NCBI GenBank assembly: GCA_023440965.1
Contig: JAEZRC010000007.1
Location: forward strand, 577,569 to 641,568
DNA length: 64,000 nt
Direction: 5' to 3'
Source: Bacillota bacterium
GTDB taxonomy: Bacteria; Bacillota; Clostridia; Oscillospirales; Ruminococcaceae
This document shows positions 25,420 to 33,354 of the stretch, in pieces; positions within the stretch are counted from its first letter, which is position 1, and each line of letters begins with the position of its first letter. Below the pieces are notes generated by a model that worked only from the letters and a program-made list of their open reading frames with translations, ran no database searches and was not told where the DNA came from. A program made the translations under genes and the position numbers.

Positions 25420-27639
25420 TCAGCCTGTTTCGTTGTTGGTAACAAATTTTACTTCTACTACAGAGCCTTTAGGAAGCTTCTGCCCTTTACCTGTCTGAGA
25501 TATAGCAAACGCACCTGGGCTGTTTGCCGCACCACCTGTTGCCATGAAGTTCAGCCCTGCATTTGTTATTGCTTTATTTGCATCCTGTAGACTCATATTT
25601 GATACATCAGGTACATTTACAAGCTGTTCATTTAGATTATCCTGTGTGAATAAATATATCTTTCCATCCTTAGGCATTTTCGCACCTGCTGCCGGAATTT
25701 GCTTAACAACCTTTGTGCCACTGCCTACTACCTGTGGATTAACATACAATGATTTTAAAGTTTCAACAGCCTTTGCTGTTTCTTTTCCTGTAACATCAGG
25801 TACTACTACATTAAGTTTACTGTATTCTTCCTGTGTATATTCCTTAAAGTAACCAAGATAAGGGAGAGCTTCTTCAAATACTGATGATACAACCGGTGCT
25901 GCAACCAAGCTTCCGAAATATTTTCCTCCCATTGGCTCATCAACCATAACAAGCATAATAATTTCAGGATCATCTGCTGGCGCAAAACCAACATATGAAG
26001 AAACATAAATACTGCTTCCTTCAGCTCTGCCGTATTCATCAATTTTCTGTGATGTTCCTGATTTACCGCCAATACGATAGCCCTGAATGTATGCATTGCT
26101 TCCACCGTTCGTTATAACAACAGATTCAAGAGTTTCTCTCATTATCTTTGAAGTTTCTTCTGATATAACCTGTCTTCTGATAATAGGTTCATATTGTTTT
26201 ATAACATTATTGTTTGAGTCAACGACACGATTTACTACATAAGGAGTAACAAGCTTACCGCCATTTACAACAGCAGCATATGCTGTAATCATTTCCATAG
26301 GTGTGATTTTCAATGACTGACCAAATGAGCTAACTGCGAGGTCAAGGGTTGTCATAACATCTTCACCACGTACGATACTGGTAGCTTCTCCTGGAAGGTC
26401 AATTCCTGATGGTTCTGTTATTCCATATGCCTTAAGGTACTGACTGAACTTATGCACGCCAAGACGCTGACCGATATCCATAAAAGCAGGGTTGCAGGAG
26501 TTTGTCATTGCCTGAACAAAATTCTGAGTACCGTGTCCCTGTGGCTTCCAACAACTGATATGCTCTCCACCGATTGTTACACCACCAGAGCAATGAAACT
26601 TTGTGTTTAGATCAATAACTTTTTCTTCAAGAGCTGCTGAGCCAGTCACTACCTTAAAAACTGAGCCAGGGTTATAAAGCTCTGTAATAGCTTTGTTCTT
26701 CCACTGCTTTTCCCATGCAATCTGGGTTTGCTTTGTGAGTTCATCGCCTGAAAGCTTGCTTAAAGCTTCTTTTACTGTCGAGTCTGTTATTTCTCTTGGA
26801 TTATTCAAATCAAAGTCAGGTTCTGTTGCCATTGCAAGAATCTGTCCAGTCTTTGCATTCATTACAATTGCACAGCCACGGTTCCTTGCCATGTTTGAAG
26901 ATACAGCTTTTTTAAGTTCCTTTTCTACATAATGCTGTAAAACGAGATCAATGTTAAGAACAAGTGAGTTTCCGTCCTGAGCATCAAAGCTCTGCTCATA
27001 ACGATATGGCATCTGATGACCCATAGCATCCTTTGCTGATACTATTCTTCCATCTATTCCTGTTAAAAATTCATCATATTGCTTTTCTATGCCATATATT
27101 CCATTTCCGTCATAATTTGTAAAACCTATTACACTGGCAGCAAGATCGTTTTGTGGGTAATATCTTAATGTATCAGGATCGCATCCGATACTTGCGATAT
27201 TCTCTTTTTTAATAAATTCCCTGATTTTATCTGCTGTGTTTTTTTCAACCTTTCTCTTTACAACCTCATATTGACTGTTCTTTGAAAGATACTTTTCTAT
27301 CTTTTCTTTATCTACTTCAAGAGTTTCTGAAAGAGTATTGATAATTAAATCATGCTTCTTTTTATCATATTTGTCATATGTAACAGGGTCAATAAAAACA
27401 TTATAAACAGTAGCACTCTGTGCAATAATCTGTCCGTTAGCATCCTTTATGGTTCCACGGTTTGCGTGAATTGTTCTACTTGCAAACTGCTGATTATTCG
27501 CAAGATTCTGATATTTATTGTTATCTCTTATTGAAATCACTATAAGATTTGATATAATTGTTACAGTAAACAAAACAAGTACTAAACCAATAACGCCAAA
27601 TAATCTTCTTCGCATACTTGCTGTTGATTTTTCCGACAT
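25420..27639 (-). CDS. Class B penicillin-binding protein with two PASTA domains (SpoVD/PBP2x type)
   Basis: A 739-residue transpeptidase. One membrane anchor (about 12-36) is followed by the dimerisation domain (ASRTIHANRGTIKDANGQ). The catalytic motifs are SVFK at 326-329, SCN at 381-383 and KSG at 526-528. PASTA repeats cover about 611-666 and 674-734. It cross-links septal or cortex peptidoglycan with the SEDS partner. I chose ATG 27639 with AAGGAG 9 nt upstream, not the TTG-led extension. It is the only PBP in the cluster, so it may serve both division (PBP2b/FtsI role) and spore cortex (SpoVD role). Confidence 0.93.
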   Translation of the reverse strand: MSEKSTASMRRRLFGVIGLVLVLFTVTIISNLIVISIRDNNKYQNLANNQQFASRTIHANRGTIKDANGQIIAQSATVYNVFIDPVTYDKYDKKKHDLIINTLSETLEVDKEKIEKYLSKNSQYEVVKRKVEKNTADKIREFIKKENIASIGCDPDTLRYYPQNDLAASVIGFTNYDGNGIYGIEKQYDEFLTGIDGRIVSAKDAMGHQMPYRYEQSFDAQDGNSLVLNIDLVLQHYVEKELKKAVSSNMARNRGCAIVMNAKTGQILAMATEPDFDLNNPREITDSTVKEALSKLSGDELTKQTQIAWEKQWKNKAITELYNPGSVFKVVTGSAALEEKVIDLNTKFHCSGGVTIGGEHISCWKPQGHGTQNFVQAMTNSCNPAFMDIGQRLGVHKFSQYLKAYGITEPSGIDLPGEATSIVRGEDVMTTLDLAVSSFGQSLKITPMEMITAYAAVVNGGKLVTPYVVNRVVDSNNNVIKQYEPIIRRQVISEETSKIMRETLESVVITNGGSNAYIQGYRIGGKSGTSQKIDEYGRAEGSSIYVSSYVGFAPADDPEIIMLVMVDEPMGGKYFGSLVAAPVVSSVFEEALPYLGYFKEYTQEEYSKLNVVVPDVTGKETAKAVETLKSLYVNPQVVGSGTKVVKQIPAAGAKMPKDGKIYLFTQDNLNEQLVNVPDVSNMSLQDANKAITNAGLNFMATGGAANSPGAFAISQTGKGQKLPKGSVVEVKFVTNNETG

Positions 27640-27753
27640 AAGCAATCTCCTTGTTAGCTTTTTATACAAAGAAAGCTAAGTCTAATTGCCCACTATTTTA
27701 AGATGTGAAATATGTGGGAATAGCTTAACTCTCTCAACAATATATTTTATTCA

Positions 27754-28224
27754 TTATGCTCCAATATATTCCAAAGCACCTTTAAACCAGTTTTTTATTG
27801 AAACAAAAACATTGTCATCTTCTTGTACGACTTCGATTTTGTTTTCCTTCTGAACCTGAACGTAATCCTTCTGATTATTGTCAAGCTTCTTTAATCCCAA
27901 AGTATTAACGGCATAATCTTCAATAGATTGTATAGAAGTTTTGGATTCCAGCTCAGTTTCCATTGAAGCATTTGCAGTGCTGATATTATCAAGCTGTTTA
28001 TTCAGATCTGAAGCCTCACCATACATCTGGCTTATCTGAACCTTTCCGTAAAGAATCGCACAAAGAAGGCAAAGAGCGGCAACGGCAGTAATAAATGATT
28101 TGACAGCTGAAACTGTGTGAATATCTGCAGTATTCTTTTTAACCTGAATTCTCTTTTCCGGTTGTTTCTGTGGCAGATTCTCATAAATCGAATAATCATA
28201 TGCAAGATTATTTGCTTTTGCCAT
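27754..28224 (-). CDS. ftsL: FtsL-like septum protein
   Basis: A 156-residue bitopic protein. A basic cytosolic N-terminus is followed by one membrane helix (VKSFITAVAALCLLCAILYG, about 47-66) and a Leu-heptad coiled coil (SDLNKQLDNISTANASMETEL), ending in the FtsL/DivIC-like IEDYAVNTLGLKKLD. ATG 28224 has GGGGAG 8 nt upstream; a GTG at 28233 would abut that site. The position between rsmH and the PBP gene is diagnostic, because FtsL sequence is poorly conserved. Confidence 0.82.
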   Translation of the reverse strand: MAKANNLAYDYSIYENLPQKQPEKRIQVKKNTADIHTVSAVKSFITAVAALCLLCAILYGKVQISQMYGEASDLNKQLDNISTANASMETELESKTSIQSIEDYAVNTLGLKKLDNNQKDYVQVQKENKIEVVQEDDNVFVSIKNWFKGALEYIGA

Positions 28225-28229
28225 TTTTA

Positions 28230-29156
28230 TCACTCCCCTAATCTTTCTATTATCCTTAACTTTGCACTTCTGCTTCTGTTGTTGTTTTCAAGTTCTTCCT
28301 GAGCAGCTTCTATTGGTTTTTTATTTATTAATTGTCCCTGTGGCTTCTTCTCGCATATACACTGCGGGAAATCCGGCGGACAGATACATCCCTTACACCA
28401 TCCTGCAAATCTTTGCTTTACTATTCTATCTTCAAGTGAATGGAAGGTTATTACTGCAAGTCTTCCACCTGGCTTTAATACTGAGAAAGCTTTATCAAGC
28501 CCAGTTGACAGATGCTCAAATTCATTGTTGACGGCAATTCTTATTGCCTGAAAGGTTTTTTTGCAAGGATTTTTTTCTCTTCTTACTTTTGCTGGAACGC
28601 TTTCTTTAATTATTTCTGCAAGTTCAAGCGTTGTTTTTATTGATGAATTTTCTCTTTGCTTTACAATCCTTGAAGCAATGCTTCTTGAAAATTTCTCTTC
28701 ACCAAACTCAAAAATAATTTTTGAAAGCTGTTCATAAGAATAGTTATTTATTATATCGTAGGCTGATGTGCCTTCCTGACTCATTCTCATATCAAGCGGT
28801 GCATCAACATGATACGAGAAACCTCGTTCCCCTGTATCAAGCTGATAGGAGGATACACCTAAATCAAGAAGAACACCATCAACCTTATCAATATCAAGAT
28901 TTTTCAAGACCTCATCAATTTCCGAGTAATTACTTTTAACTACTGTCGCGTTAAATTCCTGTAGCCTTTCTTTAGCTACTTCTACTGCAGTAGGGTCGCG
29001 GTCAATAGCGATGAGTCTTCCACCATTAAGATGCTTGGCAATTTCTCTTGAATGGCCAGCTCCGCCAGCTGTTGCATCAACATATATTCCGTCAGGATTT
29101 ATATTTAAGCCTTCAATACTCTCACTTAATAAAACAGATATATGTTTAAATTCCAC
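28230..29156 (-). CDS. rsmH: 16S rRNA (cytosine(1402)-N4)-methyltransferase RsmH
   Basis: A 308-residue SAM-dependent methyltransferase of the ribosomal P site. Features are HISVLLSESIEGLNI, the SAM-site motif YVDATAGGAGHSREIAKHL, DGVLLDLGVSSYQLD, GFSYHVDAPLDMRM and the C-terminal VITFHSLEDRIVKQRF. It follows mraZ by 18 nt and precedes ftsL by 5 nt, the classic dcw start. It was formerly called mraW. Confidence 0.96.
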   Translation of the reverse strand: MEFKHISVLLSESIEGLNINPDGIYVDATAGGAGHSREIAKHLNGGRLIAIDRDPTAVEVAKERLQEFNATVVKSNYSEIDEVLKNLDIDKVDGVLLDLGVSSYQLDTGERGFSYHVDAPLDMRMSQEGTSAYDIINNYSYEQLSKIIFEFGEEKFSRSIASRIVKQRENSSIKTTLELAEIIKESVPAKVRREKNPCKKTFQAIRIAVNNEFEHLSTGLDKAFSVLKPGGRLAVITFHSLEDRIVKQRFAGWCKGCICPPDFPQCICEKKPQGQLINKKPIEAAQEELENNNRSRSAKLRIIERLGE

Positions 29157-29174
29157 TTTTGAATTCCCTTTCGG

Positions 29175-29606
29175 TTAAAAATCTATACCTTCCATTGCTT
29201 CTTCAAGCTTGTTGGAAGTAAAGTCCTCATTGAACTTATCCCATTTAGCCTTATCCCAGATTTCTGCTCTGGTCGAAGCGCCTATTACTATAATATCCTT
29301 TTCAAGTCCAGCATAATCACGAAGTGTCTGAGGGATTAAAATTCTCCCTTGCTTATCAGCTTCAACTTCACAGGCACCCGCCATAAAAAATCTCTGAAGT
29401 TCACGTCCCTTTGATAATGGAACCTGTCTTATTTTATCAGCAAGTTCTTCAAAGCCTTCGGTGGAGTAAACGAAAAGACAGCCGTCAAGCCCTTTAGTAA
29501 TGATGAACACATCGCCGAGTATTTCCCTAAGCTTTGTTGAGAAATTCATTCTGCCCTTAACATCCATATTATGTGTATATGTTCCCATTAACATTCCACT
29601 TGACAA
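29175..29606 (-). CDS. mraZ: Transcriptional regulator MraZ
   Basis: A 143-residue DNA-binding protein with two SpoVT/AbrB-like swapped-hairpin domains (NMDVKGRMNFSTKLRE and VEADKQGRILIPQTLRDYA). It regulates its own dcw operon. The best start is TTG 29606: the ribosome site AAGGAGG lies 8 nt upstream, and the resulting length equals typical MraZ. ATG 29594 would leave a 20 nt spacer. Three 10-bp direct repeats upstream are the likely operator. Confidence 0.93.
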   Translation of the reverse strand: MSSGMLMGTYTHNMDVKGRMNFSTKLREILGDVFIITKGLDGCLFVYSTEGFEELADKIRQVPLSKGRELQRFFMAGACEVEADKQGRILIPQTLRDYAGLEKDIIVIGASTRAEIWDKAKWDKFNEDFTSNKLEEAMEGIDF

Positions 29607-29634
29607 TCTGTCCACCTCCTTTTTGGGTTTTGAC

Positions 29635-29697
29635 ACCACTTTGAACCACTTTTCACCACCATGTCATTATTATACAACCTTTATTTGAAAAAATCAA
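29635..29697 (-). promoter_or_regulatory. mraZ promoter and MraZ operator repeats
   Basis: Minus strand TTGATT (29697-29692), a 17 bp spacer, and TATAAT (29674-29669). Immediately downstream, three copies of a GTGGT-type box recur with a 10 bp period (29660-29655, 29650-29645, 29640-29635), reading GTGGTGAAAA, GTGGTTCAAA, GTGGTGTCAA. This matches the AAAGTG-N repeat type reported for MraZ. Confidence 0.82.
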
Positions 29698-29766
29698 CAG
29701 TTAGTACCAAATATGGGTGCATAGAAACTTAACAATTTTTAAAGTATATGGTTATGAAAAGTGCAC

Positions 29767-29806
29767 AAAAAAAGGCTTTAAACTAATGTGAATTAGCTTA
29801 AAACCT
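29767..29806 (-). terminator. Terminator of the pdxK-ECF unit
   Basis: Imperfect 15 bp stem (AGGCTTTAAACTAAT / ATTAGCTTAAAACCT) with seven T on the minus-strand 3' side. The remaining space to the mraZ promoter holds nothing recognisable. Confidence 0.75.
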
Positions 29807-29902
29807 AATAAATAAAACGTATGTTCTCGGTTTCCGTGTTGAGAATAATGTAAATATTTTATGAACTAAATTGCAAAAAGAAGAAATCATAAACTTAAGA
29901 CA

Positions 29903-30433
29903 TTATTTTAAGTTTATTTTGCCTTTTATATTAATTCCATCAAGAGCACTTCCAATAAATAAAAATAATATTGCACTTCCACCAGCCTGAATTAGATTAC
30001 CTGGAATAGTAGCAATCATCTGTGCTTTGAAGCTTGTATCCTTGTATAATATTAAAGCAACAATAAAATAGCCGACAACTGTTACTATAGATGAGAGAAT
30101 AAGTGCAATTATTGAACGCTTTGAAACGATTTTTTCTCCTCTTGCTCTTAATAGATAAAAGCAGCTTGCATTTATGCTTTTTACTATTAAAGTAGGAATT
30201 GCATAAATAGCATAGCCAGAAATAAGGTCAGAAAGTGCTCCGCCAACTCCACCGACTAAAATTCCACAAGGGAGAGGCAATAAAACTGATGACAAATAAA
30301 TCATTGAGTCACCAAGATGTACATAACCATTACCCACAGGGACGTGAATAAACGCAGTCATTACTACTGTCAGCGCCATAAAAAGCCCTGAAAATACTAT
30401 TATTTTAATCATATTTGTTGATTTATTCTTCAA
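29903..30433 (-). CDS. ECF transporter S component, probable vitamin B6 uptake
   Basis: A 176-residue membrane protein with five to six helices. Typical of ECF substrate-binding subunits are VPVGNGYVHLGDSMIYLSSVLLP and PCGILVGGVGGALSDLISGYAIYAIPTLIVKSINA. It overlaps the end of the pyridoxal kinase gene by 11 nt, so the substrate is inferred to be pyridoxine or pyridoxal. The start is TTG 30433, with GGAGG 7 nt upstream inside pdxK. ATG 30412 would be 29 nt away. Energising EcfA/T subunits are not in this window. Confidence 0.82.
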   Translation of the reverse strand: MKNKSTNMIKIIVFSGLFMALTVVMTAFIHVPVGNGYVHLGDSMIYLSSVLLPLPCGILVGGVGGALSDLISGYAIYAIPTLIVKSINASCFYLLRARGEKIVSKRSIIALILSSIVTVVGYFIVALILYKDTSFKAQMIATIPGNLIQAGGSAILFLFIGSALDGINIKGKINLK

Positions 30434-31259
30434 AGGTGTTTCCTCCAAGCGTATATAATAATGGTTCGAACAACACTCCTTCAGCAACAGGAGCGTTGTT
30501 TTTTATTGTGAATTCAAGACATTTATAAATATATTCTGATGCAGTTTTTGTTGCTGAAATAAGTGAATTGCCTTTCACAAGTGAGCCTGTAAGTACTGAT
30601 GCAAATATATCACCAGTACCAGAAAACGCTTTGCTTGCTTTAGGAATAAAAACTGGCATGGCTTTACCATTCTCATAAACAAAATTAACAAGAGTATCAT
30701 CATTATCGATACCTGTTATGACAACTGACTTTGTTCCGATATCACAAAGCTTTTTAGCAAGCATTTCTGCCATATCAAGCGATATATTTTCACCTGTGTA
30801 TTCAGTGTCTGTGAGATAACAAGCTTCAGTAACATTAGGGGTAATTACATCAGCGAGTGAAACAAGTCGTTTCATTTCTGTACACATTTTTTCGGTATAG
30901 GTTGAGTATATATGCCCGTTATCGCCCATAACCGTATCAATAACACACAAAGGCTTTCCATCATATGCTTTAATAAGCTCCTCGGTAATTCTTATCTGTT
31001 CAAAAGAGCCAAGAAAGCCACTGTAAACTGCATCAAATTCAATTTCGCTATCCTTCCAGTTCTGAATATACTGGGGGAGAATTTCAGTAAGGTCCTTAAA
31101 ATAAAAACTTTCAAAGCCCGTATGGCGTGACAGGATTGCTGTCGGCAAAGGACAGCATTGAACACCCATTACTGATAAAACCGGAATGGCTATTGTAAGA
31201 GAGCAACGTCCTATCCCTGACATATCGTTAATTGCTGCTACTTTTGGAACTGTGTACAC
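30423..31259 (-). CDS. Pyridoxal/pyridoxamine kinase, copy 1
   Basis: A 278-residue ribokinase-fold enzyme that phosphorylates B6 vitamers. The opening VAAINDMSGIGRCSLTIAIPVLSVMGVQCCPLPTAIL is characteristic, followed by YSGFLGS, DTVMGDNG, TPNVTEACYLT and the anion-hole/catalytic SGTGDIFASVL. Start is GTG 31259 with AGGGGG 7 nt upstream. It is co-transcribed with the ECF S component. A clear paralogue lies at 49056-49916. PdxK, PdxY and ThiD-like activities are not separable by eye. Confidence 0.88.
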   Translation of the reverse strand: MYTVPKVAAINDMSGIGRCSLTIAIPVLSVMGVQCCPLPTAILSRHTGFESFYFKDLTEILPQYIQNWKDSEIEFDAVYSGFLGSFEQIRITEELIKAYDGKPLCVIDTVMGDNGHIYSTYTEKMCTEMKRLVSLADVITPNVTEACYLTDTEYTGENISLDMAEMLAKKLCDIGTKSVVITGIDNDDTLVNFVYENGKAMPVFIPKASKAFSGTGDIFASVLTGSLVKGNSLISATKTASEYIYKCLEFTIKNNAPVAEGVLFEPLLYTLGGNTFEE

Positions 31260-31291
31260 TATTTTTCCCCCTATATTTTGTTAACAACTAT

Positions 31292-31320
31292 ATTGTATAG
31301 CAACTACATTAAAATATCAA
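31292..31320 (-). promoter_or_regulatory. Promoter of the pdxK-ECF unit
   Basis: Minus strand TTGATA (31320-31315), a 17 bp spacer, and TACAAT (31297-31292). Confidence 0.75.
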
Positions 31321-31348
31321 AACAGTAACTAAACTTTATCATAATAGT

Positions 31349-31373
31349 ATATTTGTTTATTTATAACAAATAT
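31349..31373. repeat. Inverted repeat in a 380-bp gene-free region
   Basis: Perfect 9 bp arms ATATTTGTT / AACAAATAT around a 7-nt loop. It is a possible operator between two divergent genes (pdxK at 31259 and the ATPase at 31640). The remainder of 31321-31639 is AT-rich, with no other clear signal except the ribosome site GGAGGGG before 31640. Confidence 0.4.
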
Positions 31374-31639
31374 ATAAGTGGATGATTATTATTTTATATT
31401 ATTTATTAACAAAAATTTTCATGTGCATTGCTTGATAAATATTATGCATTTGTTTTATTGAACAATTTGTAGGCTGTGAGAAATGCTTTTTTAGTAATAT
31501 AGTAGATAACTAAAAAATATCTGTCTTTATAAAACCAACAAATATATATATGTTGTTATTGTAGCTATTTTTTAAATTCTGCATATTATAAATTGAATAA
31601 ATAAACCATTTAGGGTATAAATGTATTGGAGGGGTATAA

Positions 31640-32716
31640 ATGTCATTTGTTAAAAGCGAGTTTTTCCTTGGGGGAGTTTCACAAGCAGGCTTTCAAACGC
31701 ATTTTAATAAAGAAATTGAAAAATCAGGAATTTTTACATATATTCTGAAAGGCGGAGCAGGAACAGGAAAATCCACTCTTTTAAAGAAAATTGCAAAAGA
31801 ATTCGAGGATAAGGATGATGTTGCAATATATCATTGCTCAAGCGATCCAAATTCTCTTGACGCTGTTATATTAAAGAATGCAGGTATAGTTATTGTTGAC
31901 GGAACGGCTCCGCACGTGTTTGATCCTATATATGCAGGAGTATGCCAGAAGATAATCAACTTGGGCGAATTCTGGGACGACAACATTCTTGAAAAGAATT
32001 ATCTTGAAATTATTACTGTTACCAACGAAAATCTTAAGTGGCATAAGAGATGCAGAAATTTTGTAAGTGCTCTGTCTTCTTTATACTCTGACACATACAC
32101 TATAGGTCAGGAAGCATTGAATTACAAAAAGCTTGAAGCTTTCATTGAAAGACTTGCCACAAAAGTCCTCCCAAAAACAAAACTCACTGACGGCTCAACA
32201 GAATTTTCACAGCTTTCAGCCCTGACACCTGATGGATATGTTACTTTACTTGATACCACAAAAGATTATGATAATATATATGTTCTCAATGATACGTATT
32301 TTGCCGGTTCAGATTTATTGCTTCGTGATTTTGCTACTATTGCGACAATGAAGGGCTTTGATGTTGTTATAAGTGAATGTACACTGCTCTCCCCTGCAGT
32401 ATATGAACATCTTCTTATTCCATCATTAAAGACAGCTTTCATTTCATCAACACCTATTAACAATAATGATATTCCTGATGCCAACATAATAAACTTCCAG
32501 AGGTTTTATGACAAGGCATTGATATCTCAGAAGAAGCAGAGACTCTCTTTTAACAATAAGGCCTGCGACGATATAATCTGTGAGGCAATAAGTGCACTTT
32601 CAAATGCAAAAACTGTTCACGATGATATTGAGGCTTTTTATATCAAAGCAATGGATTATGACAAAGTTGATGTTACCTGCAAGAATGTCATTGAAGATAT
32701 CAAGAGATTATATTAA
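31640..32716 (+). CDS. PRK06851-like P-loop ATPase with a degenerate second half
   Basis: A 358-residue protein of a poorly characterised two-halved ATPase family. The first half has an intact Walker A (KGGAGTGKSTLLKKIA, about 38-53) and YHCSSDPNSLDAVIL. The second half repeats the layout: ALTPDGYVTLLDTTKDYDNIYVL, then NDTYFAGSDLLLRDFATIATMKGFDVVISECTLLSPAVYEHLLIPSLKTAFISS. At the position of the second Walker A it reads NDTYFAGSDLL, with no GKS/T. It is monocistronic, with GGAGGGG before ATG. Function unknown. Confidence 0.75.
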   Translation: MSFVKSEFFLGGVSQAGFQTHFNKEIEKSGIFTYILKGGAGTGKSTLLKKIAKEFEDKDDVAIYHCSSDPNSLDAVILKNAGIVIVDGTAPHVFDPIYAGVCQKIINLGEFWDDNILEKNYLEIITVTNENLKWHKRCRNFVSALSSLYSDTYTIGQEALNYKKLEAFIERLATKVLPKTKLTDGSTEFSQLSALTPDGYVTLLDTTKDYDNIYVLNDTYFAGSDLLLRDFATIATMKGFDVVISECTLLSPAVYEHLLIPSLKTAFISSTPINNNDIPDANIINFQRFYDKALISQKKQRLSFNNKACDDIICEAISALSNAKTVHDDIEAFYIKAMDYDKVDVTCKNVIEDIKRLY

Positions 32717-32723
32717 AAAAGCA

Positions 32724-32757
32724 AGCACAGAGGTTAATGTCCTCTGTGCTTTTCTTT
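32724..32757. terminator. Bidirectional terminator shared by convergent genes
   Basis: Perfect stem AGCACAGAGG / CCTCTGTGCT with T-runs on both sides. The last codons and the stop of yjdF (32736-32734) lie inside its arm and loop. Confidence 0.92.
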
Positions 32758-33150
32758 TCGTTTTTCCTGACGCAATCTGAACCTAAGCTCTTTTTCTTCT
32801 TCACGCTTTTCGCGGGAAACTGTTTTCTTTTGCAATTTCCATTCTTCCTGCAGAAGCTTTAAAGCTTGCTGTGCTTTTGTGCCAATGCCCTTATTCTGTA
32901 ATTGCTTATTGATAGCCCTTTGAATACGTTTTGGATTAATGTGCTTTTCTTCTTTCACAGAACTGATAGACTCCCCAAAACACAAACGGCTATAATTCTT
33001 GAGAAAGTATTCGTAAACTTCATAATCCTTTGGTTCTGCACCAAAAGTAATTTTGCACACTTCATACTTTTCGCAATGCTCACGCTCAAAAACTGCAATC
33101 CAGAATAGTTCATCAAACATAACTGTAATTTTAGAAAATGTCGTTGCCAT
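32734..33150 (-). CDS. yjdF: YjdF family protein (DUF2992)
   Basis: A 138-residue protein. The YjdF core is FSKITVMFDELFWIAVFEREHCEKYEVCKITFGAEPKDYEVYEYFL, and NPKRIQRAINKQLQNKGIGTKAQQALKLL is the second conserved block. It ends with a highly charged helix (SREKREEEKELRFRLRQEKR) that could bind nucleic acid. The molecular role is unknown. In other Firmicutes the gene is controlled by the yjdF riboswitch, which senses azaaromatic compounds, and the leader here fits. GGAGG precedes ATG 33150. Confidence 0.88.
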   Translation of the reverse strand: MATTFSKITVMFDELFWIAVFEREHCEKYEVCKITFGAEPKDYEVYEYFLKNYSRLCFGESISSVKEEKHINPKRIQRAINKQLQNKGIGTKAQQALKLLQEEWKLQKKTVSREKREEEKELRFRLRQEKRKEKHRGH

Positions 33151-33159
33151 AGGGTACCT

Positions 33160-33278
33160 CCTTAATAAATGCTTTCAAAGAACGGACAACCAAGGAGGCA
33201 GGTTACTGACAGTTTTTACTGCGTCCGGACTACCAACCGGAACTGTGTTTTTATCTTTGAATAAGTAACATAATTTAT
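33160..33278 (-). ncRNA. yjdF riboswitch (azaaromatic-sensing) candidate
   Basis: The roughly 125-nt transcribed leader of yjdF contains GC-rich pairing segments amid AT-rich DNA: CAGTTCCGGTTGGTAGTCCG, CGCAGTAAAAACTGTCAGTA and CCTGCCTCCTTGG, followed by a separate ribosome site. The location exactly upstream of yjdF is the strongest evidence. The structural match is my reading, not a covariance-model result. Confidence 0.75.
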
Positions 33279-33285
33279 ATATAAT

Positions 33286-33314
33286 AATATATTACTCTGA
33301 TATAAAATTGTCAA
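33286..33314 (-). promoter_or_regulatory. yjdF promoter
   Basis: Minus strand TTGACA (33314-33309), a 17 bp spacer, and TATATT (33291-33286). Confidence 0.8.
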
Positions 33315-33354
33315 CAGAACCTCCCTCGCACATTGTGAAGGATGTTTTGTTTAA

